Under the pieces are notes generated by a model. The model worked only from the letters and a program-made list of their open reading frames with translations. It searched no databases and had not been told where the DNA came from. The position numbers and the translations under genes are program-made. A stretch of DNA of 64,000 nucleotides, taken from contig NC_056762.1 of the NCBI RefSeq assembly GCF_018687715.1, positions 36,660,864 to 36,724,863 on the forward strand, given 5' to 3'. Positions 21,397 to 33,719 of the stretch are shown piece by piece (the stretch's first letter is position 1; every line of letters starts with the position of its first letter). The stretch is from Carya illinoinensis. Its lineage: Eukaryota; Streptophyta; Magnoliopsida; Fagales; Juglandaceae.

Positions 21397-24300
21397 GTGA
21401 CGCCCCCAAATTCCGTTTGGGATCGGACGGACATTTGAAGCGTCGAGACATGCAACACAAGGTTACCTGCCCCCGTTCATGACATATAAGATGCAATATT
21501 CCTAACATGCATCTAACAATATGCAATATTCGCAGCGGATAAATTTTTTCTTTAGCAATACTATGCACCAAATTGAAAATATCCAAAATGCTTAAAACAT
21601 ACTTCATACATAAAAATCCATTGAACAACTAAGATCACAACACTAGTCCAAAATGGTTATGATCCAAAAAGTAGTAGAGATGCAACTCAATCGTACAAGT
21701 AGTAATTTACGTTAATTACTATATCAATATTTATGTCGCACCGTCACTTAGTCAACTGTGTCTAGTTGATCAGCTCCTGATTCTCCTTCAGGTCCTGTAA
21801 CAAGATCTACCATTCGGGGGGAATGGTAGTTGGGACTACCAAAGTGAGATTTGATTACAAATCTCAGTAAGTTAACAAAAAACTTCCACACAAGCTAATG
21901 ATGCATGGATGACAGTAAAAGCATAAATGCATAATCAAATTTATAAGTAATTAAAGCATAACTTGGAGTACAACATAGCATAATTCACATAACTTAAATT
22001 GAAACATGAACTGAACTTGACTTGACATGAACTTGATCTGAAACTTGACTTAGCATGAACTTGCTTTGAAACTTGAATTAACATGAAAAATACATACTCC
22101 ACAGTTGTTGTGGCCCCATGTATTTTACGTGTAAATACATACTCCACAGTTGTTGTGGCCCCATGTATTCTACGCAAACTTGACTTAACATGAAAAATAC
22201 ATACTCCACAGTTGTTGTGGCCCCATGTATTATACGTATAAATACATACTCCACAGTTGTTGTGGCCCCATGTATTCTACACAAACTTGACTTAACATGA
22301 AAAATACATACTCCACAGTTGTTGTGGCCCCATGTATTCTACGTGTAAATACATACTCCACAGTTGTTGTGGCCCCATGTATTCTACGCATCACAATTGT
22401 AGTAAAATACATACTCCACAGTTGTTGTGGCCCCATGTATTCTACACAAACATAATGTACTCAAGATGAAACGTGACTTGAACATAACTTGAAATACATG
22501 ATTAACTTGAGATAGAAACATTTCGTAACATGACATAACATATAATAGACAACATATTTAACATGACATACTTGCAACAGTGAATATTACATGACTTGAC
22601 ATACATGTAATAGATGGCATACTTAGCATGACGTACTTGTAATGTACAGTAATACATAACAGAATATATTATGTAACAGATAAAAATTGATGACAGAATA
22701 AATTCTGTATAATAAACAATTACGTGATAACTTGGCATGGCATGACATATATGATATCACACATACATACACTGTAGTTCTTTTACTTAGCACACATACA
22801 CAGTAGACTGCTAGTAAGTTAAAAGCTAACTTACCTCGATCTCCGCGTTTCTTATAAAATCTCAAGCGCGATCACGAGGAACTGTAATTAGTGATTCTAA
22901 AAGTTAGTACTAAATCACTAATAATTTGAAATATGGAAAAATACTAACTTAAAGAGTAAAATTTCCATTTTACTTTCTACATGTAGGAAAATGACCGTTT
23001 TACCCATAACTTAACGATTTTGCATACTAACTCTAAAAGTCACCAAAATTTACATGCCTCATGTAAATTTTATCCTCAACTCAAATATCAATTTAGAAAA
23101 ATTTAAAACTAATCACAACTATTAAAACTCCATAGGTCTGAAATTCTCATATGCTATTTCTATTGATTTTTGTTTCCAACTTGTTTTGATCAACCTTTTG
23201 ATCTATGACTTATAAATATGTGATCTTCAAACCAAACCATTACATGGTTTAAAAAGATGTCCTAAAACATATATAAGCTTCTAATTCAAGATCACATGGT
23301 TAAAAATTAACCAAAACATAAATTTAGCCAAGAACATCCACACTTTGGCTTATCTGAATATCTCTTTGCATAAAATTTCATATTTTTGAAACTAATATCA
23401 AATATCTTCAAAATAATACTATAACATGTATATAAGATGCTTAGGATCCTCCAATAAAATTATCAAAGTCATTAGAATAGGGTTAGACCACCAAAGAGTT
23501 AAACTTTCTCAAAATAGAAACTGTTTTTCTTCTTCCAGTTTCTAAGTTTCTAAATCTAAGCAAATATTTCATCAAAACCTTCAATCATGCAAAAATCCTC
23601 AACCAATAGTCATATATACATGTTAACAATACTCCATAAAAATTTCGGACCAATATCTATCCATTAGCTTGGTCAAAAACTCCAAACTATAACATATTCT
23701 CCAGTTTATCTCCCAGAATGACCTTTTTATAGTTTACACAATATTTGACTGACCAAATGATCTTCAAATGGGGCAAATAAGATATCCATGTAAACTAGAC
23801 TAAAAAAGGAACAACTTATATGAAGGAGACTTTATGATAAAACACTTACAACAGCTTCGAAATGAGCATGCAAAAGAACTCCTAAAAGCTGTCCGAGAGA
23901 GAATGTTTGATATTCTTTTAAAGAAACGTGTAAATGAAGATAAGTTCGTGGGTGATGGCTGGAGATGCTTATGGAAGAGATAAGGGAGATGATAAGGCTG
24001 GAGTTGAGAGTTGAGTGTGGTTTTCTCCTACCCAAAATATCTATAAAATATTATCTCAAAATATTCTATCCAATAATATCTATAAAAATCAGCTCAATAT
24101 ATTTTCCAAATGTGGAGTAGACTTGGAAGAGTAAGGTGGCTAAAATCTTTCTATGTGTATTTTAAATCTCTATTCTTAAGATATTTTTCAAATGTGTATT
24201 TTGCTTAGGTGTCATGATCTCACACCTTGATTTCCTTCACAATTCCATCTAATGGTTTCTCTTTGTGCCAAGTATCTAATACTATTCATTATGTGTGGTT

Positions 24301-24674
24301 AAGATCTTGCCAAGTGTCCAAATAAAATATCGCTATCCTAATTTGGACATTTCACACTATGATTTTGAAAACACTGCGCTCAGTACATTTACCGAGGTTA
24401 CTATTCACTCCAAAAATAAACGTAATAAACTTAGTACTGAAAATTTCTAAATATTCAATTAAGTCTAGTGGTGTAGACTATAATGTATTCTAACACTTTT
24501 AACTATCTCAAATAATTAAAATCGCATTTCTGGCACCATAGTGAGTGATAACACTAACTATGTTGACAGGCTAAAATTTATACGATTAGTCGATTCGTGT
24601 AAACTTACAGAGTTTTCACGAGGTTCCTAAAGTCAATAGAAATTCCTTAATTGAATTTCTAGCGGGCTGTTACA
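21397..24674 (-). mobile_element. Long terminal repeat of 3.3 kb
   Basis: On the minus strand it begins TGTAACAGCCCGCTAGAAAT at 24674 and ends gggggcgtcaca at 21397, with TG and CA ends and a primer-binding site three bases further on. A CT-rich leader-like block lies at about 23840-24030 (minus strand). The region 22088-22440 contains a hairpin higher-order repeat. A matching second LTR in the same orientation is not present in the window, so the element is incomplete or rearranged. Confidence 0.7.
22088..22440 (+). repeat. Hairpin higher-order tandem repeat in LTR (7 cores)
   Basis: A core of about 42 bp beginning aaatacatactccacagttg starts at 22088, 22133, 22195, 22240, 22302, 22347 and 22405. 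Spacing alternates 45, 62, 45, 62, 45, 58 bp, giving a 107-bp dimeric unit. Each core is itself an inverted repeat: AATACAT pairs with ATGTATT and CCACA with TGTGG around a short loop. Confidence 0.95.
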
Positions 24675-24826
24675 AGATATTTTACAAAAATACTATTTAT
24701 TTTAAAACATAGTTGTGTACTGTATTATAAAAAGTGAGTGTGTTTATCATTTTTTTTTTCTAAGTAATGCTACATGTACGTGTTCTTTTTGCGTGGATAT
24801 TTTTACACAGATGGGTTAAATTCGTA
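24675..24826. other. Flank of the LTR; MITE-like start
   Basis: It contains a gatattttacaaaaatactat-type block resembling the units at 40380 and 40610, and the word taatgctacatgtacg as in the MITE at 45903. Confidence 0.35.
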
Positions 24827-26334
24827 ATTGGTTGGGTGCAGTACCGATTCTTAAGAATTAAAACTTGTCTTAAATCAGTGTGATGTCGATTTTTATATTT
24901 TAAAAATTAGTTTAAAACAAATCAAATCGGTATATATATTTTAATTTTTTATATTATATTATATATATATTATATGCTAATTAATATAAAATCAAATTAT
25001 AATCTTATTATTAATATTATTATTACATAAAAATGCATATTGCATTCATAAAAATTAGGCATTACAATATGGACTTGCAATTCACATTATAAGCCAACTA
25101 ACAATTTTAAACAATCTCCAGTACACACAAGTGACTAACATGGTCTAGCCCTTGTTGCAGCCTCTTCAAACTAATGTTTGAGAGACAAACATCACTTTGT
25201 CCAAAACAGAGTGTAAGTAACCTCCTACCTGTTCAATGAACGAGGCAGTATACACCCTACAAACTAAAAGTCCTAGGAAGCAACTCTTCAGATCTAATGT
25301 CTAAGAAACTTGTAATTTTATTATACTAAAAATATAAACCAAACAGAGATTAAGCTAAAAAAACAAAAATAGCAAAACAAAAAGCACCGACAAGGGCTAT
25401 ATAGGAATGTGGGATCCACGTGTCACCCTCAGAGCATGAAACGATGGTTAGCTCCTGAGAAAATAGATACCCCGGTCCTAGATAAGCCGCGTGTGGTGAC
25501 AGAAACGTATCATTGGCGGTGGCGTTTGAACTTCATTCACCCCACTACAATCGCGCGTTCTATCCACTCGGCACCGCGCTTGGCGAACTTCTTCTCCATT
25601 CTGACAGATTGTCACATTGGAAGGTCTGTTGTGGTGTGCGTGGATGCCGTCGAACTCCGGAAGCCAACAGATCGAAACATCTCTACCAAAAACTCTGGAA
25701 CCAAACCGGAAGAAAAAACTACTGGAGAAACAATGAAAGAAATGGAATAGGATGAAGAGAAAATATATGGGAAAAGGGAACGAGAATGGAAAGGAGGAGC
25801 CCTCCCCCCTTGTTCGGCCACACTAGGGTTTGATAACTCTTTATAGAGAGAAGGTAGAGAGAAAGAGGAGCCTAGCATGCAAATAGCATGCAAAATTATA
25901 ATCTTATTATTCAAGTTTATTAATCTTAAAACATAAAATTAATATAACATTTGATATAAGTTAGACATTACTTATACTAGTATAATTAGACACTAATTAT
26001 ACTATTTTAGTCTTATTATTTAAGTTTATTTATCTCACTAATAAGTTAGACACTACTTATACTATACTAGTATAATTGAACATTAATAAATGTTAATAAT
26101 AAATACTAAATTATAAGTTTAGTATTGAAAAAACTATAATATTAAATTTATATAGTGTCACACGTGTAAACTGTAAAAAAAAAAAAACTAAACCTGACCG
26201 AAATTGAAAAAATAGAAAGTTTTGGTTTTCGGTTTCAGTGATGAATTGATCTATATCTACTCTTAAATTTTTAAAATTGATGTATACCAGTTCAGCTATA
26301 AAATTTGTTCAAAATCAGACCCGTTACACCCCTA
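24827..26334. mobile_element. Possible hAT-like non-autonomous element around a GC-rich island
   Basis: The left side (gggtgcagtaccgattctta) and the reverse complement of the right side (ggggtgtaacgggtctgatt) share a gggtg-n-accg-like start seen in hAT-type short elements. Interior 25390-25910 is GC-rich and gene-like in composition, with open frames of up to 113 aa. None has a recognisable motif and the reading direction is unclear. No transposase was found and target-site duplications were not resolved. Confidence 0.3.
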
Positions 26335-26343
26335 CAAGTGTTA

Positions 26344-26830
26344 GAGCACTAACATTTGATTAGCTAAATGCCAGTGCTCTTCATATTTTATAGAATGTTG
26401 ATTAAATTGAGTCCACATTACATTAGCTAAACACTTTTTATATGAAAATATTAGCTACAGTAAATTCATCTCACATTCCATATATCAAAAGAATTGTAGC
26501 TACTTCAAATTAGTATTTTATTATTTCATATCTCATATTCATCCCACATTTGAGATTATTATATTATAGATATGAGATTTTGATGGATTGTATATGTGAG
26601 ATTTCACCATCTATGTACGTTTGAGATTATTATATTATAGATTTTGGATTGTAAAAATAAAAATAAATATGATTGTTGGAGGTTATTGAAGATTATGAAA
26701 TAAAATAAAAAATTAATTAAAAATAATAATTAATTAAAGAAATATAAATAATACAAAATAATAATATTTTGTTATTATAGAGAATGTGATTGCTAATTCA
26801 ATGTAGATTTTAAGTGTTCAGTGATTAGCT
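26344..26830 (+). mobile_element. MITE, gattagctaa-type ends
   Basis: It begins agagcactaacatttgatta and ends with an inverted, degenerate version (gttcagtgattagctaac). The interior is AT-rich with two nested copies of a tgagattattatattatag word. Confidence 0.5.
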
Positions 26831-27012
26831 AACGAGTAATGCTATACACTAAACTCTAATCAAATTTTCTTCTTACTAAGTAAGACGTGACTCATTTATC
26901 ACCATTTGATGATAAATAAATATGCAATAAATGCTCATTTAATAGTGATAAATGTATCACATTATACTTAGTAGGATAAAAGTGAAATAGTAGTATGGTG
27001 TATATAATTTTT
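26831..27012 (+). mobile_element. MITE, actaagtaagacgtga type
   Basis: The left arm (taatgctatacactaaactc, then cttactaagtaagacgtgac) pairs imperfectly with the right arm (cacattatacttagtaggat, then agtatggtgtatataa). The whole element folds as a long hairpin around a cattaaat-type loop. Confidence 0.65.
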
Positions 27013-29199
27013 TTTAGTTAAAAGTGAAAAAGTTACATATTTTTTAAATTTTGAATATTAGGATGACCAATCCAATGCCAGTACTCTTACAATTTACAAT
27101 ACATTTTTACCTATAAAAATTCCCTCCTTATTATGCAAAGGTCTCCAGACCATTTTTGTTGCTCCATTTTCGTTTCATATCAAGCTACAAACCATCCAAG
27201 CTCCATTTCTATTGCACTTGAAGTACTACATCGTAACTGTACAAAAAAAAGAAAGAAGACGGGTAATGGATTGGAAAATGGAATAGATAACGGGTTATTG
27301 ATTTGAGGACTTGAAGGAACACGGGTGATACGGAGGAGAGTATTAGAGTAAACTTTGTTGGGATGTTAAGAGTATTTTAGATCATATGTAAATAGTAGTT
27401 AAATGACTTGTAAATAATAGTAAAATAATGGTAATATAATATGAGAATATATAACAATTTTGTTCCCAAACAGACTCAAAGAGTAGTGACTATGGCTTTC
27501 AAAACAAACTCGTATTTGGGTCCCCATGAAGGCCATTACTTTTGCGATCTCTCGAATTTGATTTTTTTTTTTTTTTTTTTGGTTTACTTACACTTTAGGG
27601 TATTTTTGAAAACATAACTGTTTAAACTACTTCATTACTATTAACAAATAGTTTACTACAACTTACAAATAATTCGCTACTGTTCACAAAGTATTTATTA
27701 TTATTTATAAATAATTTTATTATTATTTATAGATAATTTAAGATAATCTTAATATCCAAATAGTGTCTAGCGATATTGGATCAAATCTAGATACCACGAT
27801 GCACGTCTTATCCTTTTTTTATTCAAGTAGAAAAAAAAGGTAAATGCTTACTTTTTGAGTATTAAGGTTCTGTTCGGGAATACAATTATTTTCATACATT
27901 CTTGTACTATTTTATTACTATTCATAAACTCTATTAATAAATGATATGAAATACTATTATTCAAAGTAAAATAAGGGGCATTCAGCCAGACTCAACCATT
28001 TTGCGCCTTACTCAAGTGTCGACCATTTGAAATGTTTTTAGTATACTCATGTCGCTCTTGAAAGTCTAGCATTTTCCTGTTCTAAATAGTATGACAAAAG
28101 TAAAGTTCTGTTAGGATAGATTGTCGGTTTTATTTCGTCCTATTTTAATATTTAAATATAAATATTTTTTAATTTTTTATATAATAATTATAATTTTTCT
28201 AAACTTACATATAAAATACAATATACAATTTAATTTTTTCAATTATAAAAAAATTATATAATAATAATATTCAAATTTTATAATATTTTAGTTTAACCTT
28301 TTATCTCTCATTTCTTAAAATTTAATTTAAATTATTTTACTACTATTTACAGATTTATCATAATCTCATTTGATTATTTAAACTAGGTTTAAATGTTGTG
28401 ACAATCAGATTACATGACCCAAGGGGATTTTTATTCATGTAACTATCATAACACATTAAATATTTGTTATTTTTTTAAAAAAAATAATATATGCAGAGAT
28501 ATAACATGCAAAAGCTACATATTTATTTTAAATAAATAAATAAATATAAAATTCATATAAAAAATAATTTTTTAATAATACCTGCTTGCATTAGAGTCTG
28601 ATTTAAGCTATATATTATTGGTAAATGAAAAACTCTACTATTTTTAAAAAGAGTGAGTAGATGTTGAACAACTATGTATCTAGTATTGTTATTTTTTAAA
28701 AAAGTTATTATATTCTTAAAGTAGTGTATATCAAAATTTAATATTTAGATTAAATTATATCTATAAAAATTTTATTAAATAGATTATCTACGTTAATTTA
28801 TAAATTAAAATTGTCATTTAAAAAAAAAAAAATCTTAGATCGGCCTTACCGAAATTAAATAGTGCCAGGCTGGCAAGGTGAGAAATTTAAAAAAATTTGA
28901 ATGGAGGTCCAAAATCAAGAGCAAGGGCAAATGTTCCTTTCAAATCTTCTGATCCAAACAAAAGTGTACAGCATGGGACATTGACATTTGACCCTGTTTT
29001 ATTACCTGTGACGACAACGTTTCGGTAAAATCCCAGGAACCCACTCTTCATGGTCTTTATGCACTGTCTCATTAGACGTGTAATGATACGGTCTTAAGCA
29101 AAAATCTAAACGGAAAAAATGGACGTATGTCGCGTTCTGGTAAACGACACCGCTTTAAAGTTTTTGAACTGCACTACGAACGCAGACACAGACAAAAAG
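27013..29199. other. MITE-rich intergenic DNA, no gene seen
   Basis: Segments at 27330-27480 and 27590-27775 carry aatagtagt/actactatt words of the common AT-rich MITE family. An inverted copy spans about 28095-28390. A short open frame at 28887-29072 has no motif. Confidence 0.45.
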
Positions 29200-31020
29200 C
29201 GTCGATGGAGGAAGGTGAGTGAGTGACTTGATGGAATAGAGAGAGATGGAGGGAAAACGGGGGGAAAGCAACGGGACGTTGCTTCGGTCGAAAGCTATCT
29301 CATCAAGCTAGCAGTCTTGTCTTGGCTACTCACCAGTCATTGTCACATTTAACTCCCTCCACTTCCCATTTTCCTACCTCCCTCCCCATTTCTCCCTCTC
29401 TCTCTCTCTCTTTCCCCCCCAATGTTCAACTTACTTCTTTGCTTCTCCACTGCCGCAAATCCGATACTGATAATGTATTAGACTGAAACTGACGGCACTC
29501 TTCCTCCGTTCTCTCGAGGTTCTTATTGCTAAAGGGTCACCTTCCTTTTCTTCTTCTTCTTCGGTGGTTCTATACTAAATATATTGACGTGCTCTGCCCT
29601 CAGAATGGAGGCTAGGCTATTTCAGGTAAAAATATCCGCATCTGTGACGTTACATTTGTTGGTATCTTCGGGTAGAGTTTCTGGTTCGAAACAAATGAAC
29701 TTTGTTTTCACGGATTAGGAGACTTCATAGAAAGATTAGGATGCTAAATTTATTTTAGCTCAGTCGCTCGGCGACTTTTTTAGTGCCTTAATCACGCTGT
29801 GTGTGAATAAAAAAGACTAACACATTTCCCAGGAGAATGATTTTACTTCTCTGTTTCTGTTGTTTATGTTTTTCAACTCCTATGTTTTTTTGTTGTTTCT
29901 TCGTTATTTATTGTTAGGTATCGAAGTGGCTTCGAATTTAATACCTTGACGATCTTATCCATTCTTTATCGTTCTGACGGCAAAACTGAAGTATCTTGCC
30001 CAGAGCTGATGGCAACCTGTTCTTCCCCCCCCCCCTTCAATAATATTATATCACAAGTTTCCTTTGTATTTCCTCGTTGAAGAATTATATATACAATGAT
30101 ACACGTGTGCTAGTGTGTGCACTCTCCTGCGCACCTGTTCGTGTTCAATATTTTAGAAACTGTCTTAACCACAATTTGTATGTTCTTCTGCTATTGATCA
30201 TGCAGTTTCCCTTTATTGCTTCTCATTCTCGTGGTATTTGATGCTGTTGTGTTGGTTTGGTAGTGTAATCGGGCAACAATTATAGTGTGCTATAGCTAAG
30301 CATGCCAATTGATCATTTGATACACCTTGACAATTGTTTGTATCTCCTAAGTACTTTATTGCTCAATATTACGTTTTCCCATTGAACATATTCAACTAGT
30401 CAATAATTGTTTTGTTCTTTTAATTCTTCAGGCGATGTGAATTTTTGGAGTAAGCTCAATTTGCACACCAAACTTAAGGATAGGTGCCAAGGCAATGGTG
30501 TAAGTTCCACCAACCTACTATTTCTATTAGACTCTGCCATATTTTTATGAGTAATTATTAGGTAGTCTTGAAATTCAGACACCTTGTAATCCTATCCTCT
30601 TACAAGATGCCATGTCATTAAAAAAGCAAAAAAATAGTGCTCATGCAAGTAAATTTAATGACATGACATCTTGTGATAGGATGTGAATACCACATCATCC
30701 ATACTTTGGGAGTACTTAAAAATTTTTCATTTTTATTGATAATGAATATTACACACTAGTATGATATTTTGTGATTTATAATGTTTGTTGACCATTTTCT
30801 TTTCTTTTTTTCTTTTGATCTTTGTTCAAATTTTCAGGACAGTAATACGATAGAGCAGAGTAAACTTAATTAGTAGTATGTATTTACAAAAGAACATTTT
30901 GGCGAATTTGAAATTAGGCTTCTGCTATAATTGACTCACTAGTTTAGATATTTCCTTTTTCATACAATTTGGTTTGGTCTTCTATATCTTTGAAATTGAT
31001 GTTTTCTTACTATTTTGTAG
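29200..31020 (+). promoter_or_regulatory. Promoter and 5' leader region of the TRM32-like gene
   Basis: A CT-rich tract (29396-29414, plus TTC runs at 29548-29560) precedes a possible short first exon ending ATGGAGGCTAGGCTATTTCAG|gtaaaa (29605-29625). A second candidate exon after ttcttcag (30432) reads into a stop (GCG ATG TGA), so these exons are probably untranslated. Assignment is by splice-like words only. Confidence 0.35.
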
Positions 31021-33719
31021 AAGAGTACATAGAGAGCTGCTGATTAGAAACATTTATTTTGTCCAGGATAGGATAGACAACAAAATTCAAATAGTTAATT
31101 CAGATGAGGCAAGTTTAGAGGGGCTTATGAAAGAAGAGAAGCCGTCCGAGAAACAGACAGAGAAAAAAATTGTCACTGATAAAATGAGAAACTCACAACG
31201 GAAACCTGTTAATAGTTTACTAAGAAACCATGGAACAGAAAACAAAACTTGTCAAGGGTCGTGTGGTATACCTGTTCAGGTTTGGGAAGATGTAGTGAAT
31301 ACAGAACATTATCCGCCTTCTCATAAAAGAATTGTGGATATCTCTTTAAACAAGCTTATACCATCAGCATCAACAAAGGAATTCTGCAAAGAGGTACATC
31401 CTAAAAAAAGAAGATCTTATGGTTGTAAAAGTATCAGCTGCGTGGACTATGACAGGATGAAGGGCATTAATCTTCAGCCAGCGCAGACCAATGAAGCAGA
31501 GGAAACTGGAAATCAGAAGTTCTCTGACAGAAAATATCTCAGCAGAGATGAGGCAGGCCATGAGTCTAAACAATTATCAGATGCACTGAAGATTTTAAAT
31601 TCTAATAAGGAATTATTTATAGAACTTCTTCAAGACCCAAATTCACTCTTAGTAAAACGTATACACGGCTTAAAGAATTCTCAGGTAAAAGGATCACAGA
31701 CTCAATTTTTTCCAGGGGCCAAATTGTCTGAATATCAGATATGTAACATGAGACAACATGAAGAGTCCGCCAGTCCTGAAAGGTTGAAATCTTGTGATAG
31801 ATACCTTCCTAAAGGAAGTGGGGATCCCATACCCTCAGACCGGATAGTAGTCTTAACTCCTGGTCCAACAAGCATCCAAAAATCTGCTGAAAGAGTCGAA
31901 TCCTACTTCTCCTTGCAATATCCTTTTAGCTTGAGAATTAAGGGACAAAGTGCTAGACCCGCACTTTTTTCCTTTGGTCGTGTAAAAAGGAAGTTGAAAT
32001 CTGTGTTGGGGTTTAACAAAAAAGAGCGGCACTGGATGCCAATCAAGAAAAAATTAGAAAAATCTCTGTGCGACTGCGAGGGTTCAGAAGATGGTGGCAA
32101 CATACTAAATACTAAGGTTGCTGGAATAAAGTTGCCTAGTGGTGTCCTTGACGTTTGTGGGATGGAGAAATCTTCTCTCGATGTCGGGAAAACAGACAAG
32201 ACACAAAAACATGCCCTCTTGCCTACACTTAATCCTGGAAGGGACTGGGAAATTGGCTTTTCTTTGGGGCAAAAGAGATTTTCCCCATATGGCAATCATC
32301 AAATGATATATGAGAACAGGTGCGGGTTTCAGAAAGAAAGGAAACACAGTTGCTTAAGTTATGTAAAGAAAAACATAGAAGCTCTACCATCAGATGATGC
32401 TATGAAACCCAATGATCCATTGCAAGTTCCTGAAACAAAGCCAAATATCTCAGAGAATCATTTTGCTGATATCAAAGTCAAAGAATATGATATGAGCCCA
32501 ATAGGTACGAACTAACAACTTCTTACATTGAATTTGGTCGTGTGTTCTCTCTGATTTGAACAGATCAACATTGAACTTCTGCAGGTTCTATGAAGATTTT
32601 AAAAACTAACGATCCTATTTGACCAGGTGAAACCAAGGCTTTGGATGTGCCCTCTGAATCATATAGCACACACCAGGCTGGCCCTAATCATGGCACTGGC
32701 ACACTCTATGCATGTGAGAAAATTGGATATATGGAGTCGTCAAGACTGGTAAGTTGCTCTTATTAATTGCCTATTGTCTGTTGCTTTTTTGTTTACCCTT
32801 ATTAGTTTCCATCAATGTGCTTAATGGGCCGTGGTCTCCTTCAGCATTCATCATCAAAGAATCAACAATTAAAATTTTTATCAGAAGTTTCTGTGTCAAA
32901 CTCTTCAAGCTATCAGAGAGTGGAAGATTCTGAAAACCAGAAAGATCAAGCGATGCAGCCGAGTCAGCTATCTGTTCTCGAGAAGGTGTTTACAGAAAAT
33001 CTCGTTATCCCTTCAAGCAACATATACCAACCTGGTATGCTTTCATATCGGGAACTATTGCTAAAATTACTTGTAGTCCTCTGTGCTTAATTCTGCATCT
33101 GAGATAATCGAGTTGACCTTCTGCAGCTGAGTTACCAGTTGAAGCACTACAAGTTAACTTTGAAGGCCACCATCCTTGTGCTGAAGAAAGGCCTCCTTTA
33201 GGCCCTAAAATCAATGTAACAACTACTATGAATGGTGACGCGTCCTACTCTGAGTATATAAGTGCAGTATTACAAGCTTCTGGCTTGAATTGGGATGAGT
33301 TGTCAATAAAGTGCCATTCATCGGAGCAACTTCCTGATCAATCCTTATTTAATGGATTGAAGATGTCAAACAACCAATTCTGTGGTGCTTTTATGCTGCT
33401 CTTTGACTGCATAAATGAAGTCCTAGCAGAGGCTTGTCAATCTAATTCTGGATCCTCTCCTTGGATACTGTGTATCAAACCAATAATTCAACCACTTACT
33501 GTGGATAAAACTGTGATTCAGGAGGTGAGAAAATGTGTTGATCGGTACCTTCTTCCACAGCCACCACCGCAAACACCGCAGCAGCTTGCTGAGCAGGACT
33601 TGGCAAGATCTAGAACATGGCTGCATATTGGAGAAGAAACTGAAGATATTGCTATTGAAATGGTAGAAGGTGCCTTGGAAGAATTGCTGATGGAAATTAT
33701 CCTTGAATTGTACATTTGA
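31021..33719 (+). CDS. TRM32-like protein with C-terminal DUF4378
   Basis: Exons 31021-32504, 32627-32748, 32845-33034 and 33127-33719 join in frame at GT-AG borders into at least 790 codons. Recognisable blocks in order: an acidic LEGLMKEEKPSEKQ start; HESKQLSDALKILNSNKELF with ELLQDPNSLLV (DUF3741-like); FSFGRVKRKLKSVLGFNKKE; and a C-terminal DUF4378 ending with DRYLLPQPPPQTP, RSRTWLHIGEETEDIAIEMV and LEELLMEIILEL. This arrangement is that of TON1-recruiting-motif (TRM32-like) proteins, cytosolic microtubule- and division-plane-associated proteins. The true start is unclear. The first exon is open upstream of 31021, the first in-exon ATG is at 31128, and the usual N-terminal exon of the family (basic start and Cys/Trp-rich segment) was not found. 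Either an upstream exon was missed or the gene is N-truncated. Family known, function here inferred. Confidence 0.85.

Noticed and set aside
22088..22440. CRISPR-like array of regularly spaced palindromic repeats
   Set aside because: Plant context, spacers are not unique (they alternate between two fixed lengths and sequences), no cas genes, and the array lies inside an LTR.
25409..25914. Plus- and minus-strand frames of 80-113 aa as a host gene
   Set aside because: No motif, overlapping frames on both strands and no splice-consistent extension; kept only as a composition anomaly.
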